A DNA stretch of 64,000 nt, taken from assembly GCA_035235625.1 (NCBI GenBank), contig CP141150.1:3596001-3660000 (forward strand), written 5' to 3'. This stretch comes from Saururus chinensis (Eukaryota; Streptophyta; Magnoliopsida; Piperales; Saururaceae). The translations under genes and the position numbers were made by a program. This document shows, piece by piece, positions 44,851-55,825 of this stretch. The notes under the pieces are model-generated. The model did no database searches and was not told the origin of the DNA. It saw nothing but the letters and a program-made list of their open reading frames with translations. Position 1 is the stretch's first letter; every line of letters begins with the position of its first letter.

Positions 44851-46031
44851 ATATATGTTCCTTATGTTGGGCTCATGCTTAGTGTAGAAGATTAAAAATG
44901 TTTCTATATAGTTGTTACAATTATATGAGTCTCATTTATATGAACCCGGGCTCACGTGTAATTTCGTGAGCCCCAACATTGCACGCTATTGGATATTGAT
45001 ATGTCAATGCACATAACTGTGGGGGCAAATTGTTCTCTACTCTTGTGCATTGTCGAATCTTGATCCAATGGCTCATGATGCCCAGGCTAACACAGATGTA
45101 CTTGAGCCTAGGCTTATACAAACTTAATTTAGTTACTCATATAAAGGAGCAACTAGACTAAGTTTGTATATATATATATAAAAGACTCGTTTATATGAGC
45201 TCAGACATCACATGTTGTCGAATTTTTATCCATGCAAACATCTTAGGGACATATTGGTTTTATTCCCCCTTGCACCATCAGGTCTTGATTCAACGAGTCA
45301 TGATGACTAGGCTCACACATGTATGTGAGTTGAGGCACCTATATATATACAAAATGTTTTGGTGTTACACGAGAGGAAATTCGTTCTTCCATTTATATGT
45401 CCATATTCATTCATATGTGTTTGTTGTTTTTACTCAACTAGTTGCTCCTTTATATAACGTATTTTAAGAAAACAAAATTCGAGAACATGCATAAACTATG
45501 AGTGCTTTTAATACATATCAAATCATTAAACAAGCTTTTTTTACTCAACTAGTTGCTCCTTTATATAACGTATTTTAAGAAAACAAAATTCGAAAACATG
45601 CATAAACTATGAGTGCTTTTAATACATATCAAATTATTAAACAAGCTCTAAACTACCCAAAAACTTGGTCATATCTCCTAAACCCAGTTCAGTTGAGATA
45701 AATGAACTAAGCAAAACCTGATAATTACAAGAAGAGAACGTGTCACAAGACTAAAAAACAGTCAACTTCACTGATTTACATCATGAAACCTTCCACAACA
45801 TAATAACACGCTAAAAGGTAGAAAGTACGCGAAGGTTAGCTGCTTGTTCATAGAAGAGGGATCCAACCCGGAACCGGAGAGGATAACTACGCCGGGAAGG
45901 ACAAGGAAGGACTCGAGAGCGAGGGTGTGGCACCGACGAGGATAGCCGAGGCGGAAAGCGAGGAGGGATGGGTCGAGTCAGAGACGGAGGAAGGCCGACG
46001 GGGAGGCCAAGACAGTTGAGGAAGGAGCTGT
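44851..46031. other. gene-free left part of the core, 3' of NB-LRR pseudogene 1
   Basis: AT-rich sequence with repeated words such as GGCTCA..ATG and TATATGAGC (44,930-45,340), then the 111-bp tandem duplication. The last 230 bp (45,800-46,031) are GC-rich and lie directly downstream of the NB-LRR stop codon. I see no other gene. Confidence 0.5.
45431..45652. repeat. 111-bp tandem duplication
   Basis: Units at 45,431-45,541 and 45,542-45,652 begin TACTCAACTAGTTGCTCC and share AACATGCATAAACTATGAG. Only a few bases differ, so the duplication is young compared with the surrounding elements. Confidence 0.9.
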
Positions 46032-48553
46032 CTAAGCCTTCCCCCTCCCTTGCCACATACCGCTCTGCAATAGGAGGCTCATTTTGGGCACATTGGTGAG
46101 TGGGGCATCAAAAAATCTTCCCAAGGAAACACGCAAAGTTGTCTCAATGAAGGATTTAAAGTCGCCATCGTCCCACACTAGTTTGTCCCACCACCACCGG
46201 GTACCATAAATGTAACCAGATTTCAGTGTCTTGTTCTGGTTCATTATCCCTCTGGGCAGCTTCTTCAGCTCTGGACATGCATACAATTCGAACTGTGCGA
46301 GGGAAGGAAACAAGACGACGTCACTACAGATGCTTTTTAGCTTACGAAGATGACCGACTCGCACAGATTTTAGACGGCGAAAACAAATGCAGCCTTCTTT
46401 CGCCTCTTCATCCACCTTAATCAATTCTTCTATGTGGTGACCGCCATGAATTGTGACCTCCACAAGGCCTCGAAGATGTTGAAGCCCGTCGATGTGTTTG
46501 AGGGCATTGCAGTCGACAATCTCCAGCTTCCAAAGGTTTTGAAGATCGATTTGGCCTACTTGGATTTTTTCCAATCTTCGACACAGTATAATTCTGAGCT
46601 CTTCAAGGTTAGAAAGGCACATGCTTGTAAGTACTGAGAATTCCTCAAGTGGCATTTTGGCAATGCCGAGCACTAGCAGCTTGTCCATATCTTGAAGCAC
46701 TGACAATAGCTCTTCCCCGCCCCCATAGGTAACATGCCTACATGTTATGCTTAAACATCTTAGGGAGTGACATAATTGCTTAAGCCAGCTTACGAAACCA
46801 TCCTGTTCTGAATCAGGCAATTCCACGGACAAGATTTCCAGTTGGCTCAAGTTTCCAAGCTCCACCGGCAATGCCTTTTGACACCAATCGACTGTGAGAG
46901 TTTTCAGCTCAATTAGTAGCCCAAAGGTTTTTGGAAGCTCTATGAGGTTCTTGTTACCATTCACATTCAGCACCTCCAACTTGTTCAAACTTCCTATCTC
47001 AGCTGGCAATGTTTCCAAGTTTGTCTCACATACATGAAGATATCTCAGCTCAAGCAATTGCCCAATTGCCGTGGGAAGATCGATAAATTCAATGTTTTGA
47101 AGGTGTAAAACTCTGATATTACTCATGGATTTGAAGAAACCATTCGATATCTTGATCTTTGAACAAGCATTGCTGACAATCAACGTAGATAGATTGAGGC
47201 AAAGAGGTTCTTCAGGCAATTCTTCTCTTTTCAACACATAAATCCTGTGGGCATGTCTCCATCTATCAGCTATTTGTGCTTTTGTCAATTGAGAATGTCC
47301 GTGTACAAAAAACTTCAACTGCAACTCAGAAACAATCCATAATCCCATGTCTCTTATGACATCGTGCATCTTTAGAGTCTCATCTCCCGATCGTTCTAAT
47401 AGGCTTGCAGACAGCAAAGTTCCAATAATGTCACATCCTCGGTTGAATGTTTCATCATAACTGTCACTCAAGGCCAAAAATCCCTCTGCAATCCAAAATT
47501 TAACAAGTCGATTTGAATTAATTAGCTCACCTTCTGGGTATAAGCAACAATATAAGAAGCATACCTTTTCTCCGCAATCTGGTAGAGTATCATAGCTGAG
47601 TTTCAGGCGAGCAAACAAGTTGTTCTCTGCATCCAAATCCTTTGTTGGGGAATTTTGAAGAGTAGTTAATGCATGCTTCCATTCTGCAAGGGTATATTTA
47701 CATGCCATAGCCCGACCAATGACGGTGAGTGCGAGTGGCAACCCTTTGCATTCTTCTGCAACTGCTTTAGCAAGGCATTCATAGAACCAAGAGTCTCCTT
47801 GCCTACACTTTTCTCAAATAAAGCCCACGAATCCACCCACCCCAAACATTCAACCTTCAACTTCCTATCGGGTTGCATTTGATTGCACACCTTCTCTGAT
47901 CGAGTAGTAAAAATTATTTTGCAAATAGATGTATCTAAATCAAGATGACTTAAAATTTCAAGCTCTTCCAAATCCAGAAGTTCCCAAATGTCATCAAATA
48001 ATAAGGCAACTTTCTTGTCATCAAGTGCCCTGCTTATTTCTTTTGCACGTTGATATGGGTGTTCATCTTGATCAAAGGGCAAGTTCATCTCTTTCATTAT
48101 AGCTTTTTGAATGTTATCCACATCAATCGACTTGGAAACAACTACCCGGATAACTTTAAAAAACATAGGTTCCAAAAAGTCTTTGCCAATTTTTTTCATG
48201 AGTGTGGTTTTTCCAACCCCTCCCATGCCATAAATACCAATCATTCCAACTTCATCATCTCTAAGGAAATCACATACCTGGTTGAAAACTTGTTCTTGCC
48301 CAATGGATGTAAAGCAAGAACTACGACCAGATCTTCTTCGTCGTGGTGGAAGAACTTGCCCACTATCCCCTTGCACATCTTTCTGTGCATTTGAAGTGCT
48401 CACTGCTGCTGTTGAGTCTCCCTGAGTGGGCTGCTGTGGCTGATAAAAAGCTTGAGAAAATGGAGGGATATTTAGATTATTAATCGCATCTCTCACATTC
48501 GGAGTAGGATCTGCCCAAGTAGTAGTTTTAGATCTTGTGAATGATCTTAACAT
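46032..48553 (-). pseudogene. NB-LRR resistance gene 1 (RPS2-like), one frameshift, no coiled coil
   Basis: Reads from ATG 48,553 down to a stop at 46,032. NB-ARC motifs in order: P-loop GMGGVGKTT (residues 109-117 from this ATG), RNBS-A VIRVVVSK, kinase-2 VALLFDDIW (about 182-190; Trp marks the non-TIR class), RNBS-B KIIFTTRSEKV, then RNBS-C. Near 47,770-47,785 one base is missing; in the shifted frame follow AKAVAEECKGLPLALTVIG, CFLYCCLYPEG, FWIAEGFL and MHDVIRDMGLW, then about 13 leucine-rich repeats, ending near FKSFIETT. The 95 residues before the NB-ARC are Gln/Ser/Pro-rich with no coiled coil, and a stop lies just upstream, so the 5' exon is lost or unlinked. After the frameshift some 570 codons stay open, so the break is young or could be an assembly error. 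Such proteins detect pathogen effectors in the cytosol or at the plasma membrane. Confidence 0.88.
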
Positions 48554-48844
48554 TGTGATGTGGAACTGAAACAATGAGGATGTGCAATTCTATAAAGATT
48601 ACATAGAAAAAGGTAAAAGGAGAGTAGGATCAACTGAACTGGTAAGGCTCTCAAGATGATAATAGAAGAGAACGAAATTTACAGGTTTTAAGGAAAGGAA
48701 AGAAGTACAAAGTTTGCCTGCAGAGTATGTCACAGGAGAGGATGTGTACAATTGAGAAACCAGCATCATGTTTGTAGTTAGATAACATGAGAGACAATAA
48801 AAGAGAGTGAAATCGTTATAAATATAAGTGTAATATAACAGCCG
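48554..48844. other. 5' flank of NB-LRR pseudogene 1
   Basis: Would hold the promoter or the missing 5' exon. I see no coiled-coil-like frame and no convincing TATA box. It joins abruptly to the right half of a MITE at about 48,848. Confidence 0.4.
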
Positions 48845-49875
48845 AATCATAAGTTGTGCAGGGCCTATGGGTGTTGGAATATCACTTTCCTTTTAGAACA
48901 GAGAGAGTATACCAGACTTTTCAGTAAGCAGCAACATTGGACTTGTCACCGTTGTTGTTTCATCTTTGAAGTTGACTTTGTTTCTTTGAAAAATGCTTAT
49001 GTGACATTGACTTTCAAATGTGATGTACGCCGTCATGACAACTCTGTTTTAGAAAATGAGCCCCTCAAATGAAATAAATCTAGATGATGATGTAACTTCA
49101 TTACACACGATAATTAGTGTCACTGTAGTATAATTTTTAATGAAAAATATTTTCATGACCACATTGCATAACTAATAGACATGTGGAGAGAAAAACCTTG
49201 GGAACGGTTGAGTCCAATTCCCAAGTTTCTCTTCACCACTTCTTTAGTAATGTGGGAGCGGTGATGTGGGAGCCTCCCATTATTGGTGACTAAGTCTAAG
49301 TCTAATCTTAATTTTTTATTTATGAAGGGAAAGAGGGAAGGCACTAATGGTGAAGTGAGAGAGTAAAGAATTGGAGGGAGGCTGGGAGAGAGAAAGAGAT
49401 AAAAGAGTGCATGATCAGAGAAGGCGTTGAATGACATTGAATAATGAAGGACGGGCATTAATAATTGATCTAATAGATCATCGTGTAAATCGTGTAAATC
49501 TAAAAGTTGTTGTAGACAGAAATTTTTTTTATATGGGGAGCTGGAACGATCTCATCAACCCTATCACAAAAAAGAACAAAATCTCCTCCCCCTTTTTTTA
49601 CTTCAAATTTTAAAACAAATGTTAACCCCCACCTATCACCTCTCCTCTTTCCATTTTGCAGCAATTTCCAGCGAGGTTGCAATTAGCCTATACACAATGG
49701 GCTTCGTTGGGGCCTTATAGTGAAATGTGCAATCAACATCATGGTTGTAGAGTTTGTTTTTTCGAAAAAGGAGAAAACTAAACCTTGTTCAAGATGGGTA
49801 AACCCTAGTCATTTTATTAATATTAATGACAAACTCGTAAATAAATAAATTATTTTGAAAATCTAACATTTAGGT
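48845..49875. repeat. NB-LRR-cluster spacer repeat, copy 5
   Basis: Begins inside the nested MITE pair known whole from 25,770-26,028 (shared GTTGGAATATCAC and GAGAGAGTATAC words), then block D (48,880-49,510) and block E (49,530-49,875). Order and content match 5,230-6,090. Block C and the left half of the MITE are absent; NB-LRR 1 5' flank lies there instead, so a breakpoint falls inside the MITE. Confidence 0.6.
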
Positions 49876-50970
49876 AGAGGTGACAATGGGCTGGGCTCGG
49901 GTTTGTGTGCGGGTCGGGACCTAGCCTGCACCTCCAAAGTATAGGCCCGGCGTGGCCCACAAAGTCAGATTGGGCCAGCACGCGGCTTGGAAAAAAATAA
50001 AAAATATTTTTTAATATTTGTATTTATAAAATATGTTGTAAATTTACGGTTTTTAAATCTCGAGATAAAAATTGCATATAAGTGCATCCCAACTAACTTT
50101 GGTACCTTTTCATCTATTTATTATTTACAATTTAACATTAGCATGCCTTGATTCTAAAATATAAAAATTATATATTTGAACTATCTAATAAATTAAATTT
50201 TTATTAATAACTTCTTCTAACTTTGGAGTTTGTTCCGTGTCTATTGCGTCTAAGTCAATTAAGTACATGCAGTACTCCATCTTTGTTCGATCTAAGCAAC
50301 TTCAAGAATTTTGCGGTACTATGTTCTTGCACTAAAAGCGTACTCGGATGCTACTGTAGGCACCGGAGGAGTTTATAAATTATGTGCTAAGGCGGTAAAT
50401 TATGTGCTTCTGTCAAGCGAGACTCAGACTTCTTCCCTCGCAGCCACTCCATGGGAAAGTGCACTGTATCTATTGTTGGTGCTTCTCTTTCAAATTCAGT
50501 TGTCATTAATGCAATTGTAATTTTTTTATTCTTCTCTTGATGCTTTTTTCTGCATTGATCAAAGATTTCAGAATATGAATGACTGAATTATTGTTTCTTT
50601 ACGTGTTTAGAGATGGTAACAGTTGCTTAAAGCTTTTTTTTTAGTGGAGGGTCGCATTAGGTTTGTTATCGTAATCCTCTGTAATCAGTGATCCTGTTAA
50701 AACTTTTGATGCTTTGAAATGTTGTCAGTTGTGAAAGGTTTTTCTCTTATTAATATTGATATGCATAGTTGTTCATATCAAGGTCGGTTAAAGATATGTT
50801 TGGTTTGTGGAATTTACATATTACAAATGTGGTGTCTGCATTTTCTTTGTTTTGTAAAGTAACAATGTGATGATTGACGTTCCTTTCCATTCACGCACAC
50901 GATGCTGTAGCATGTTTTGAGCTTGAACTGTTAGTTTGCTTTGTCTGGTTATTATTTCTTTACGTGTTTA
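49876..50970. other. gene-free; possible hAT-like end
   Basis: AGAGGTGACAATGGGCTGGG at about 49,875 resembles hAT-type ends common in plants, with GC-rich GGCCC words to 49,990. No right end was found. From 50,300 there are scattered open stretches. A phrase TTTCTTTACGTGTTTAGA followed by ATGGTA occurs twice (near 50,596 and 50,950), suggesting a small local duplication around a splice-acceptor-like site. Confidence 0.35.
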
Positions 50971-51152
50971 GAAATGGTATCCTTGCTTCAAGTTTTTCTT
51001 GGTGTTTACCTTGATGAATGGGTTGGACATGTTCGAAATGGGCAGCCGGCTGAAAGAGCTCGAGGTGCAAGGAACCTGCTTGATGAATGGTCGCAGAGAC
51101 TGAAAAAAAGAAAACTCGAAGCAATCTCGGGAGAAATTTTCATCCCTTCTGT
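50971..51152 (+). pseudogene. unrecognised exon-like fragment
   Basis: After a pyrimidine-rich TTTAG acceptor-like site, a frame of about 60 codons reads VSLLQVFLGVYLDEWVGHV then NGQPAERARGARNLLDEWS and QRLKKRKLEAISGE, followed by a possible donor (TCT|GTAATAAG). The composition, with charged and helical segments, looks like real protein, unlike other frames nearby, but I do not recognise the family. No further exons are obvious. It may be a gene fragment captured in the core of the CACTA-like structure. Confidence 0.3.
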
Positions 51153-51823
51153 AATAAGTTCTACATTTAGAATTGTCACTAGCTTTTGATTTTGTTCTCT
51201 CTTCATTTTTGCTTCTTCTTTATGAAATTCTGATTAAGTGCTTCAGAACTGTCTGGATTTTTAGTACCTTTGAATGCCATTTTGATGATATAGTGTTCTG
51301 TGTTGAGGATTAAATTACATTGTTTGCAATCTGTTCTCTGCAAAACGTTTTGAATGGTAAATTAGGAGGGAAATGTGTGTATAATTACTTATTAAGCATC
51401 AGAGCTAGTTTTCTCATAGTCGGTGTAAACAAACTTCTCAATGGCAACATAATTAGAACTAATTAACTTGACCATAATATTTGCTAATGGAGTTAAAAGA
51501 AATTTGAATATGAAGAACAAAGTGAAAGAAGTGAGTCTTTTATGAGGAAACTGGCATCATGAAATCTTGTGCTTGTTTTTGGCCCATGTCATATTGACTA
51601 GGAAGTAAACATCTGAATAACCTACATGTAATGAATGTTTACTTGGCCTAAAACTTACGGAGGCTTCTTATAATTGGAAACCATCTTTCTTAAAAGTATG
51701 GTTTGATTTGAAGTTTTTTTCTCTGATTGTTAAGGGTTAGCTGTGGTGACTTTCACATCAGAATCAAGTATGTAATAAGTGCTTTGCAAGTTGCAACATT
51801 GTTACTAAATATATGACCTTCAC

Positions 51824-52805
51824 TATCATAATCATAATCATAATCATAATCATGTAGTATATTTTTCCAATAATTTGGGGTCGGCGATATAGATCTTACA
51901 CTTCTATTTTAGCCTATTTTGTGTCAACTCTTTTGTAAGAGATAATACAGTCATATCTTTCCTTATTAATTATATCCAAGTTTGTTTAAGTTACTCTTTC
52001 CATCTTTTGCCATTATTTACATAAAATCTTCCAACTTTCTTATTAGGGCATCCATTGGTCTTCTTTCTATATGCTCATATCAACGCAACCTACATTCTTT
52101 GAGCTTCTCCCTTAACAATGTTACCCTTAAGTTCTCATGTATATACTAATTTCTAACCCTACCTTTCCTGGTTATTCAAGACATCTACCTTGGCATCCTC
52201 ATTTCATATACATTAAGTTTATTTATATGGCTTTTCTTTGGTGCACAACATTCTACTTCATAGAGTACTACAGGCCTAATATCTATCCTATAGAACTTAC
52301 CTTTAAGCCTATTTGGGACTTGCATATCACACAAAACTCCTAATGTCACCCTCCGTTTTACCCACCCTGCATTAATCTTATCTACTACATCATTAGTAAT
52401 ATCGCCCTCTTTATAGATAATGGAGCCCAAATATCGAAATTGCTCATATCTTGGTACTTCTTGCCCATCTATTTCAACTAAAGTTTTAATATCCTTAAAG
52501 TTAAATTCCATATACTTCATCTTCGTCCGGCTAATTTTAAAACATTTTGATTCTAGAGCTTCCCCCCACAGTTCTAGTTTGATATTTAACCCTATTATAG
52601 TCTCGTCAATTAAAACTACATCATTCGCAAAAAGCAAGCACCAAAGTATCTTATTTTGTATATGTATAGTTAGTTTATCTATAACTAGGGCAAAAAGATA
52701 AAGGCTTAAAGCTTACCCTTGATGTAGACCTACTGTGACCGGGAACTCCTTGGTTTCTCCCTTAACTGTTTGTACACTGGTCAGAACCCCATTGTACATT
52801 GGTCT
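51824..52805 (-). pseudogene. RTE-type LINE reverse transcriptase, 5'-truncated
   Basis: On the minus strand from about 52,805: VQTVKGETKEFPVTVGLHQG, a stop, ALSLYLFALVIDKL, then LLFANDVVLIDE (a catalytic F-A-D-D motif here reading F-A-N-D, so one catalytic Asp is lost), FRYLGSIIYKEGDI, GVLCDMQVPNRLKGKFYR and VLYEVECC. These are the conserved C-terminal reverse transcriptase blocks of plant non-LTR elements. The 3' end carries GCCGACCCCAAATTATTGG and a simple-repeat tail, as in plant RTE elements. The 5' part, with the endonuclease, is missing. Dead copy. Confidence 0.85.
51826..51855. repeat. (ATCATA)n microsatellite at LINE 3' end
   Basis: Five or so ATCATA/TCATAA units directly next to the minus-strand 3' end of the LINE; RTE-type LINEs end in short simple repeats rather than poly(A). 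Confidence 0.65.
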
Positions 52806-52859
52806 CTCCCCGGCCTCCCTCCTCCCCCCTCTTTCCCGGGTTTGCCTCCTGCTTCCCCT

Positions 52860-53290
52860 TCTCTATTTCAGAGGAGGGGGGCAAACGCGGGGGAGAGAGG
52901 GGGGGAGCGGGAGGGCGGGGGTGGAGAAGAGCGGGGTGGCTAGGGGTGGACCCGAGCGGCGAAGGGCGCTAAGGGGCACAAGGAGGCTAGAGGCGGCAGG
53001 GGGTGTGCATGGGCAGTGGGCGGTTGGTGGGGCGAGTGTGTATCGAAAGGGCAACGGGCAGAAGGCCAGCAGGGGTAGAGTGGATCGGACGGGTGATTGA
53101 GGGAGGCTGGGCGCACAGGTGCAACTGAGCGAGAAGGGTGGGTGGGCACATGGGCGGCGAGGGGTGGGTGAGGCACAGGAGGGGAAGAGCGGCGGCGGAA
53201 AGCCGGAGGGGGTGAAGCGGCGGCGGTGGAGGGCACACGTCGGTGGGGGAGCCGAGGAGGGGGAGGTATTGGGCAAAAAACACTCATGAG
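52860..53290 (+). repeat. G-rich block with G-quadruplex potential
   Basis: About 430 bp with many runs of three or more G. At 52,889-52,923 more than four G-runs are separated by seven bases or fewer, the standard quadruplex pattern. The minus strand gives long Pro/Ser/Ala frames that are by-products. The block lies just inside the inner end of the right CACTA arm. Confidence 0.6.
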
Positions 53291-53324
53291 AGCGAATATA
53301 TATTGCCCACACGGGCGAAAATCG

Positions 53325-55825
53325 TCCATGAGGGGAGGAAATTTCACCCTGCGCACATTTTCTTTTTAACGATGCTTAGAAAGCGTCGCAAATGAATGTC
53401 CTTTGCAACACTTAATCTAAGCGTTGCAAAAATCAATCTTTTGGCGATGCTTTTATAAAAGTGTCGCAAATATTTTTATATTTGTAGCATTTTTTAAATC
53501 GTCACCAATTGTTTTCATTTGAGATACTTATAAATAAATAAGCGTCGCAAAAATTGTAATATTTGTGACACTTATCCACAAGCGTCGCAGATACTATTAC
53601 TTTCTCCCCATCCTCTACTCTCTCTCTCTACACTCTCCTCCCTCTCCTCCTCGCTCTCTCTCTCCTCTCTCTCTCTCTCTCTTCACTCTCTCCTCTCTCT
53701 CTCTTATCTCTCTCCTCCCTCTCTCTCTTATCTCTCTCCTCCCTCTCTCTCTTCTCTCCCTCCCTCCCTCTCCTCTCTCTTTTCTCTCTCCTCCCTCTCC
53801 CTTCTCTCTCTCCTCCCTCTCTCTCTCTTCTCTCTCCCCTCCCTCTATCTCTCTTCTCCCTCTCCTCCCTCTCTCTCTCCCTCCCTCACTCCTCCCTCTC
53901 TCTCCTCTCATTCTCTCCTCTCTCTCCCTCTCTCTCTCCTCTCTCTTCCATCTTTCTCCCTACCTCTCTCTCTCCCTCTCTCTCTCTCTCCTCTCCCTCT
54001 CCCTCTCTCTCCTCTCTCTCTCTCCCTCTCTTCTCCCTCTCTCTCCTCTCTCTCTCCCTCTCTTCTCCCTCTCTCTTCTCTCTCTCCTCTCACTCCTCCC
54101 TCTCTCTTCTTTCTCTCCTCTCACTCCTCCCTCTCTCTTCTCTCTCTCTCCCTCGCTCTCACTCTCTCCTCTCTCTCCCTCCCTCTCTCTTCTCTCTCTC
54201 TCCCTCCCTCTCACTCTCTCCTCTCTCTCCCTCCCTCTCTCTTCTCTCTCTCTCCCTCCCTCTCACTCTCTCCTCTCTCTCCCTCCCTCTCTCTCTCCTC
54301 TCTCTCTCTCCTCTCTCTCTCCCTCCCTCTCTCTCTATCCTCTCCCCCTCCCTCTCCTCTCTCTCTGTCTCCTCTCTCTCCTCTCTCTCTACATTGTCTC
54401 TCTTTTTTCTCTCTCTACATATTTTAAAATTAATATAAGGTAATATCAATGCATAGGAATATGTATCACTAATAAATTTCTATTTATTTATTTTTTATTA
54501 ATTTTTAAACAAAAATATAAAAAACTAAAATTAAAAATTTCCTACTCTCTCTACTCACCCTCTCTCTCTCTCTCCTCACCCTATCTCTATACTCCCTCTC
54601 TCTCTACCCCCTCTCTCCTCCCTCTCTCTCCCTCTCTCCACTCTCTCTCTCTCTCTTTATATCTTCTCTCTTTTTCTCTCTCTACATATTTTAAAAAATA
54701 TAATAAATTATAAGGTAATAGTGACGCATAGGAATATGCATCGGTACTACCAAGGTTATTAGCTATGCATCGGTACTACCAAGGTTATTAGCTATGCATA
54801 TGCATCGCTAATACTGAGTGTATTAGCAATGAATATTCTTATGCGTTGCCAATAACAAGAGTACTAGGAACTCATATACATATGCCACTAATATATTTTT
54901 ATTTATTTATTTATATTAATTTTTAAATAAAAATTAGAAAAAAAATTTCCCCCCTCTCTCTACACTCCCTCTTGTCTCTCTACACTCCCGCTTGTCTCTC
55001 TATCTTCCTCTCTCTCTACCATCTCTCCCCCCTCTCTCTCTCTTATCTCTCTCTCCCTTTTCTTTGTTTTATTTAAAAAAAAATTAAAATAAAAATTTGT
55101 AGTAATGACACATACCAAAGCCTTCGAGTATTAGCGATGTATATATGTATGCATCGCTACTAACCTATGGTCGCATACGGTCACTAATAGACTTTTTTAT
55201 TTTAAAATTTTTTAAAAGATAATTTATAATTTAAATTTTATTTCCTCTCCCCTGTTTCGCTCTTTCTCTCCTCACCCTCTCTCCCCTCTCTTTGCCTTTT
55301 CTCTCTTTTATTTAATTTTTTTTTAAAATAAAAACTTGTAGTAGCAACGCATATGGTTATTCGTCGCTATAAACATTTTTTTTATTTTTAAATTTTTTTT
55401 AAAATAATTTATAATTTAAAATTTATTTCATCTCCCCTCTTTCTCTCTCTTCTTCCACTCCTCACCCCCTCTCTTCTCTCTCTCCTTATTCTTTCTCTGT
55501 CTCTCCTCTCCTTATCTATCTCTCTCTTCCCTCTCTCTCTCTCTCTCCTAATCACTCTCTCTTTTTTCTCTTGCTCTCTTCAATCTCTCTCTTTTATTGT
55601 AAATTATATATTAAAATTAATAAAAAAATTTAAGAAATAGAATATTATATATATAGTGAAAGTTTAATCTATTTTTGGCACTACCTTTTATTAAAAAATT
55701 TATATTTATTTATTATATATATAAATAGTAAATATTAAATAAAATATATTATATTCAAGAAGTTTATTTTAATTTTTTAATATTTATTCATTATATAATT
55801 ATTTATTAAATAAAATTATTTAATA
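53325..55825. repeat. right CACTA arm: hairpin modules and CT tracts
   Basis: Mirror of the left arm. Hairpin words such as GCGTCGCAAATG and CGATGCTTTTAT lie at 53,370-53,600, a pyrimidine tract of about 800 bp at 53,610-54,415, shorter CT tracts at 54,545-54,690, 54,950-55,060, 55,240-55,310 and 55,425-55,600, and hairpins with TAGCGATGCATA-type words at 54,715-54,900 and 55,100-55,190. A 290-residue Ser/Leu/Pro frame over the CT tract is not a gene. Confidence 0.75.

Noticed and set aside
52863..53356. Overlapping minus-strand frames rich in Pro, Ser and Ala
   Set aside because: By-product of the G-rich block; three overlapping frames are equally open and none shows a family.
53565..54443. 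Open frame of about 290 codons, Ser/Leu/Pro-rich
   Set aside because: It is produced by the CT tract; both strands and several frames are open at once, and there is no domain.
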